A model generated the notes under the pieces. That model ran no database searches and had not been told where the DNA came from. It saw only the letters and a list, made by a program, of their open reading frames with translations. The position numbers and the translations under genes are program-made. Below are positions 39,567-44,384 of a stretch of 44,384 nucleotides of DNA, in pieces. Each line of letters opens with the position of its first letter. Positions within the stretch are counted from its first letter, which is position 1. Source of the DNA: Dehalococcoidia bacterium (GTDB taxonomy: Bacteria > Chloroflexota > Dehalococcoidia > Dehalococcoidales > UBA1222); NCBI GenBank assembly GCA_009779255.1, contig WREQ01000009.1, positions 1 to 44,384 on the forward strand. The letters run 5' to 3'.

Positions 39567-42500
39567 ATGACTTCAATAATTGATAATAAAGAACGTAAAA
39601 TGGTGGAAGCGTTAAGAAACTCATTACAACAGGCAGAAAGGGTTGATATTCTGACTGCGTTCTTTTATTTTTCAGGATTTGAACTTTTAGCCGAAGAACT
39701 AAAAGACAAAAAAATACGCATTTTGGTTGGAAATACCATTGACCCCGAAACTATAAGCGAACTAAGCAAAAGCATTAAAAATAACCAAAACCCCAAACTT
39801 GAACGCTATGTAAGCCGGTCATACGACGAGTTAAGCAATTTGCTAAAAAGAGAGCAGTACATTGAGAGCTTTATTGGCTTGTTTAACCAGTCTGCGCTAT
39901 CCGAGCAGTTTGACGGTACAGAAAGTCAAAAAGTGTTCAAGATGTTTTTAGACAAATTAAGCAACGGCACTTTGGAAATTCGTCTGACGAATGAAGATAA
40001 TCACGCAAAAGCATATATCCTTACCAATAAAAGGGAGTTCTCTTGCAACGGCGACCAAAGAGGCGTTATATTTATGGGTTCGTCAAACTTTACTTACAGT
40101 GGGCTACTCGGTCAAGGCGAAGTAAATAAAAGGTTTAGCGATAATGCAGATTATGAGGAACACTCCCAGCTTTTTGAAAGTTTATGGAACGACAGTAACG
40201 CAATTAACATTTGCGTTAAAGATAAGAACGATGACTTTGTAAATGAGGTCAAAAAGAAGCTATGGCTCTACGCAACTCCTGCGCCGTATAGTGTGTTTAT
40301 CCGAATTTTGTTTGAATTATATTCCTCGCTTGACAATTGCGATGTGAAAAATCCAAAAGAAATATCTGGCGGCAAATTCTCAAACCTCAAGTATCAAATA
40401 GACGCGATTAAGCTGGGCGTTGATTGTATCAATAAGAATGACGGCGTTATTATTGCCGATGTTGTAGGTTTGGGAAAATCAATTATTGCTTCCGCAATCG
40501 CCCATAATTTAGATATTGGCAAGACTGTAATTATCGCCCCGCCGCACCTATGCGACCAGTGGGACGAATACCAGCAAGACTTTGGGCTTCGTGGCGCAAA
40601 GGTTTGGAGTAGCGGAAAAATTGAGGCGGCATATCAAGAATATGCGACTGACCCTAAACCTATCTTGTTTATTATTGACGAGGCGCACCGTTACCGCAAC
40701 GAACTTTGCGAAACATATCAATACTTGCACCAGTTGACCCGTTCAAACCCGAACAACAAGGTTATTCTATTGACGGCGACACCATACAATAATCGTCCGC
40801 AAGACTTGTTTGCTCTTGTTAAGTTGTTTCAGACACCCAGCCGTTCAACAATTAGCTCGGTAGATAATTTAAGCGTCCGCTTTCACGAACTTATTGCAAA
40901 ATATAACCGCTTAGAAAAAGAGGGCAAAAAAAGTTTGACCCCCGAAATAAAGGTCGAATTGGAAATATTAAGCCAGCAGTTACGCACTTTGATTGCTCCC
41001 GTTGTCGTTCGCCGTAGCCGCATTGACCTAAAAGAAATTAAAGAATATGCCGAAGATTTAGAAATACAAGGTATAAAGTTTCCCGAAGTCGTCGGGCCTA
41101 ATTTGTTGCAATACGATTTAGGAAGCATTGAAAGCCTTTATATCTCAACGCTCGAACGACTGCTCAACAATTTTGAAGCCGCCCGTTATAATTCGACAGG
41201 CTACTTGGAAAACCCTGCCGAGTTTATGGAAAAATACGGCGAACTGTTTGAAGATACCGATATTTCACAGGCGCAAAAGAACTTGGCGTCATTTGTAAGG
41301 CGATTGCTTGTTATGCGGTTTGAAAGCTCAAAAGCCGCTTTCAAAGTAACCTTAGATAACATACTGCTGTCGTACACCAACATTAAAAAATGGTGGGAAA
41401 ACGATTATGTGCCGATTAAAAAGAAAGGCTCAATGCCCGATTTTGACGAACAAGAAATTGAAGAAACGCTTGCCGAGATTGGGGACTTAGACGGTGAGGG
41501 CATTGACCTTAATAAAATTAAGAAAAAAGCAATTCCGATACCTGCGGCAATGTTTAAGCCCGAATACATTTGCAAGATTGAGCAAGACATAGAACTTCTG
41601 ACCTCTATTAAGAATGAGTGGTTTTCTTGTGATGAGTTAGGTGATGACCCGAAATTTACCAGAGTAAAGGAACAAATTACCGCATTACTTAAAGAAAACA
41701 AAAGGCGCAAAATTGTCATATTCTCAACCTTTGCAGATACGGCAAAGTATGTTAAGGAGTCGTTGACCGCCGCCGGTTTCCGCGCTTTCCTTTATACGGG
41801 CGGTTCGGAAAAATCTGACCGCATTGTTGTCAAAGCAAATTTTGACGCATCATTTGCAACAGAAATGCAAAAAGACGATTACGACATTATTGTTGCCACA
41901 GACGCACTAAGCGAGGGCTTTAACCTTAACCGTGCCGGCGCGATTATCAACTACGATATTCCCTATAACCCAACGAGAGTTGTGCAAAGGATTGGGCGTA
42001 TTAACCGTATAAATAAAAAAATGTTTGACGAGATTTGCATTTTCAATTTATTTCCGACAGACATTGGCGAAAGAGTTACTCTCATTCGCGGTATATCCAA
42101 ACTTAAAATGCTACTCATAAACAACATCGTCGGTAGCGATACCAAAACGCTTACGCCCGATGAAACGCTGGAAAGCTACTTCAAAAATCAATTTTTAGAA
42201 GCTGACAATGAGGCCAGCGAACGAAGTTGGGATAATGATTACAGAAATATCTATAACGGCATAAGGCATAATGCTGACTTGCTTGCCGAGGTTAATAGAA
42301 TACCGGCACGAGCAAGAATCGTCCGCAAAGGCAGCAAGGAAGAAGTTGCTATTTCCTTTGCTAAACGAGGCAATAACGCTTTATTTGCATTGGCATTGCC
42401 GCATATGAGCGAAGCCGAACTATTGCCGGTTGAAACAGTGCTGGCTCATTTCAAAGCGGAACGGAACGAAACAGGCTATCCGTTTGACGAAGAGGTAGAT

Positions 42501-42851
42501 AAAAAATTTGCAATATTACGCGCCGAAATACTGCGGTCGTACCCTAAAAACAAACTCGTCCCCAAGCGCGGTAAAGCAATTACAAATTTAGAAAAATTGC
42601 TTGCGGCCTACCCCCTAGAAAAAGACTACATAAACGACCTAATTGAAGTCATAAAAATTTATGACGATTTAAGCGACGGCGAGCTAAAATATATTGCAAA
42701 CTTCCGAATAAGAAAAGACAATCTAAGAGAGGTCGTGGCCGAATTAAAGGAAAAAGTGCCAGAACGCTATATAATGAGCATTAAGAAAAAGGTGTCCGGC
42801 ATTGATGCCCAAGTCGAAGTCATAATGTTTACGGAGGATATTCGTAAATGA
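39567..42851 (+). CDS. PLD-like nuclease domain fused to SF2/SNF2-type helicase
   Basis: N-terminal HAKAYI..GSSNFTYSGL (PLD half-site), DVVGLGKSIIASAIA, FIIDEAHRYRN, LLTATPYNNRPQDLF, RVVQRIGRINRINK. Confidence 0.9.
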   Translation: MTSIIDNKERKMVEALRNSLQQAERVDILTAFFYFSGFELLAEELKDKKIRILVGNTIDPETISELSKSIKNNQNPKLERYVSRSYDELSNLLKREQYIESFIGLFNQSALSEQFDGTESQKVFKMFLDKLSNGTLEIRLTNEDNHAKAYILTNKREFSCNGDQRGVIFMGSSNFTYSGLLGQGEVNKRFSDNADYEEHSQLFESLWNDSNAINICVKDKNDDFVNEVKKKLWLYATPAPYSVFIRILFELYSSLDNCDVKNPKEISGGKFSNLKYQIDAIKLGVDCINKNDGVIIADVVGLGKSIIASAIAHNLDIGKTVIIAPPHLCDQWDEYQQDFGLRGAKVWSSGKIEAAYQEYATDPKPILFIIDEAHRYRNELCETYQYLHQLTRSNPNNKVILLTATPYNNRPQDLFALVKLFQTPSRSTISSVDNLSVRFHELIAKYNRLEKEGKKSLTPEIKVELEILSQQLRTLIAPVVVRRSRIDLKEIKEYAEDLEIQGIKFPEVVGPNLLQYDLGSIESLYISTLERLLNNFEAARYNSTGYLENPAEFMEKYGELFEDTDISQAQKNLASFVRRLLVMRFESSKAAFKVTLDNILLSYTNIKKWWENDYVPIKKKGSMPDFDEQEIEETLAEIGDLDGEGIDLNKIKKKAIPIPAAMFKPEYICKIEQDIELLTSIKNEWFSCDELGDDPKFTRVKEQITALLKENKRRKIVIFSTFADTAKYVKESLTAAGFRAFLYTGGSEKSDRIVVKANFDASFATEMQKDDYDIIVATDALSEGFNLNRAGAIINYDIPYNPTRVVQRIGRINRINKKMFDEICIFNLFPTDIGERVTLIRGISKLKMLLINNIVGSDTKTLTPDETLESYFKNQFLEADNEASERSWDNDYRNIYNGIRHNADLLAEVNRIPARARIVRKGSKEEVAISFAKRGNNALFALALPHMSEAELLPVETVLAHFKAERNETGYPFDEEVDKKFAILRAEILRSYPKNKLVPKRGKAITNLEKLLAAYPLEKDYINDLIEVIKIYDDLSDGELKYIANFRIRKDNLREVVAELKEKVPERYIMSIKKKVSGIDAQVEVIMFTEDIRK

Positions 42852-44384
42852 TAACAGCACAAGAAGAACAGGAAATCCTAGAAAAAGAGTACCACCAGGA
42901 CAACTTTGCTTGGGTAGCGAATCATCTATTACCCGACTATAAGGCGAGCGAGTATAGCGTTGGTTTCAACAACCAACTCTTTCAAAGCGTTACGGAACTT
43001 GGGACTTCCAAAGCCTGTGATGTAACAATATACGAGGTCATTTTGAAAGACGGCGTTGAAAAACGCCGTGTGCAAATAACGCAGGAAATGTTTAAGGTGC
43101 TTAGAGGAGGTCAAATCAACAATGCCTTTGTTGTGTTCAGCAATGCCAATAGGCAAAACTTCCGCATATCTCTTCTGACAAGCAATTACGAATGGCAAGG
43201 CGAAAAGATTGTCAAGATACTCTCCAACCCTCGCCGTTATTCGTACAGCTTGGGCAAAGGCGCAAAAACCAAAACCGCAGATAAATTCTTGATTAGGGAC
43301 GGCAAAGTAAATTCACTTTCAGGCTTGCTGGGTCGGTTCTCGGTTGAGGTTGTAAACAAAGAGTTTTACAATAAAATTGCAACACAATTTACAAAATTGG
43401 TCGGTGGACAAAGGGACGGGGTAACATACAAAAAACTTCTAAACTTATACAGTGTTACCGACCAAAACAAACACGCCGAGTTTGCAGTTCGTATAATTGG
43501 ACGAATCGTCTTTTGCTGGTTCCTAAAAGAAAAGAAGAGTAAAAATGGCTTGTCTCTTATTCCTGAGGAAATTCTTTCAAAGGGAAGTATAGAACAAAAC
43601 CCCAACTACTATCACACCGTATTAGAGCCGTTGTTTTTTGAAGTATTGAACACAAAAATTGAACGCCGCAATGATAAATTTGCAACCGCAGAAATATATC
43701 GGCAAATCCCCTATCTAAACGGCGGCCTGTTTTGTCCGCACGCCGATGACCTTTACAAATATGACAAATCTTTGCAGGTCGGTGCTTTTGGGCTTGTTGA
43801 AATACCCGACAAATGGTTTGAAGAACTTTACACGGTTTTAAGCGAATATAATTTCACGGTTGACGAAAACACTTCTTACGACATAGAGCTTTCTATTGAC
43901 CCCGAAATGTTGGGGCGCATATTTGAAAACCTACTTGCCGAAATCAACCCCGAAACAGGCGAGAGCGCAAAGAAGTCAACGGGCAGTTTTTATACGCCAA
44001 GAGATATTGTTGACTATATGGTGGATAGCAGTATTTATGAATATCTGCGTGAAAAGACCGGCGTTGACGGAGAGAAGCTGAGAGCCGTTATAAGTTATGG
44101 CAAGGAAGACGCCGAGAGTTTTAAGCTAGAGATAAGCGAAAAGAAAAAGATTGTAACCGCCTTATACGAAATGAAAACGCTTGATCCTGCTTGTGGCTCC
44201 GGGGCATTTCCGATAGGGTTGCTCCAAAAAATTGTCTATATTTTCAAAGATATTGACCCGGAAGCAAAGCTTTGGTTCGACAAAGCATCCGAAGGCATGA
44301 CTGACAGTTTTGCTAAGAGGTTGTTCGAAAAGCAATTTACTGCTAATTCGCTCGAATACATGCTTAAACTTAGTGTTATTCAAA
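42848..44384 (+). CDS. N6-adenine DNA methyltransferase, Eco57I/type IIG/PglX-like (partial, runs off window)
   Basis: Not in the supplied track; open frame from ATG 42848 (ATGA overlap with helicase stop) to the window edge; contains STGSFYTPRDIVDYMVDSSIYEYL and motif I LDPACGSGAFPIGLLQKI. Confidence 0.88.
   Translation, partial: MITAQEEQEILEKEYHQDNFAWVANHLLPDYKASEYSVGFNNQLFQSVTELGTSKACDVTIYEVILKDGVEKRRVQITQEMFKVLRGGQINNAFVVFSNANRQNFRISLLTSNYEWQGEKIVKILSNPRRYSYSLGKGAKTKTADKFLIRDGKVNSLSGLLGRFSVEVVNKEFYNKIATQFTKLVGGQRDGVTYKKLLNLYSVTDQNKHAEFAVRIIGRIVFCWFLKEKKSKNGLSLIPEEILSKGSIEQNPNYYHTVLEPLFFEVLNTKIERRNDKFATAEIYRQIPYLNGGLFCPHADDLYKYDKSLQVGAFGLVEIPDKWFEELYTVLSEYNFTVDENTSYDIELSIDPEMLGRIFENLLAEINPETGESAKKSTGSFYTPRDIVDYMVDSSIYEYLREKTGVDGEKLRAVISYGKEDAESFKLEISEKKKIVTALYEMKTLDPACGSGAFPIGLLQKIVYIFKDIDPEAKLWFDKASEGMTDSFAKRLFEKQFTANSLEYMLKLSVIQ

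Overview
GC-rich bacterial chromosomal segment, most consistent with a cell-wall-less Dehalococcoidia-type Chloroflexi (inference from gene content), followed by a visibly AT-richer accessory island from about 38.9 kb to the right edge. Core part: a T-box leader (specifier UAC = Tyr) upstream of a sodium:solute symporter and an acyl-CoA ligase; pheT; S41 protease; RNase P RNA; zinc-ribbon protein and RNase HI; an IPT/TIG-like repeat surface protein; YqeY; radical SAM protein; NYN-domain protein; nrdR-nrdJ with tandem NrdR boxes; a minimal mraZ-rsmH-ftsA-ftsZ cluster with MraZ-type operator repeats; trmD-rplS-priA-CCA transferase; LysE exporter. Accessory part: an unknown secreted protein behind a promoter with a G9 spacer tract and overlapping palindromes; arrays of a ~119-bp palindromic repeat flanking a nurA - [hicA-hicB] - X - herA locus in which the hicAB cassette sits between 40-bp direct repeats of gene X; a patatin; tRNA-Ala(UGC); a decayed minus-strand gene; and a two-gene putative defence operon (PLD nuclease-SF2 helicase fusion plus Eco57I/PglX-like DNA methylase) that runs off the window. 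Everything comes from reading the sequence and supplied ORFs; no database or folding program was run.
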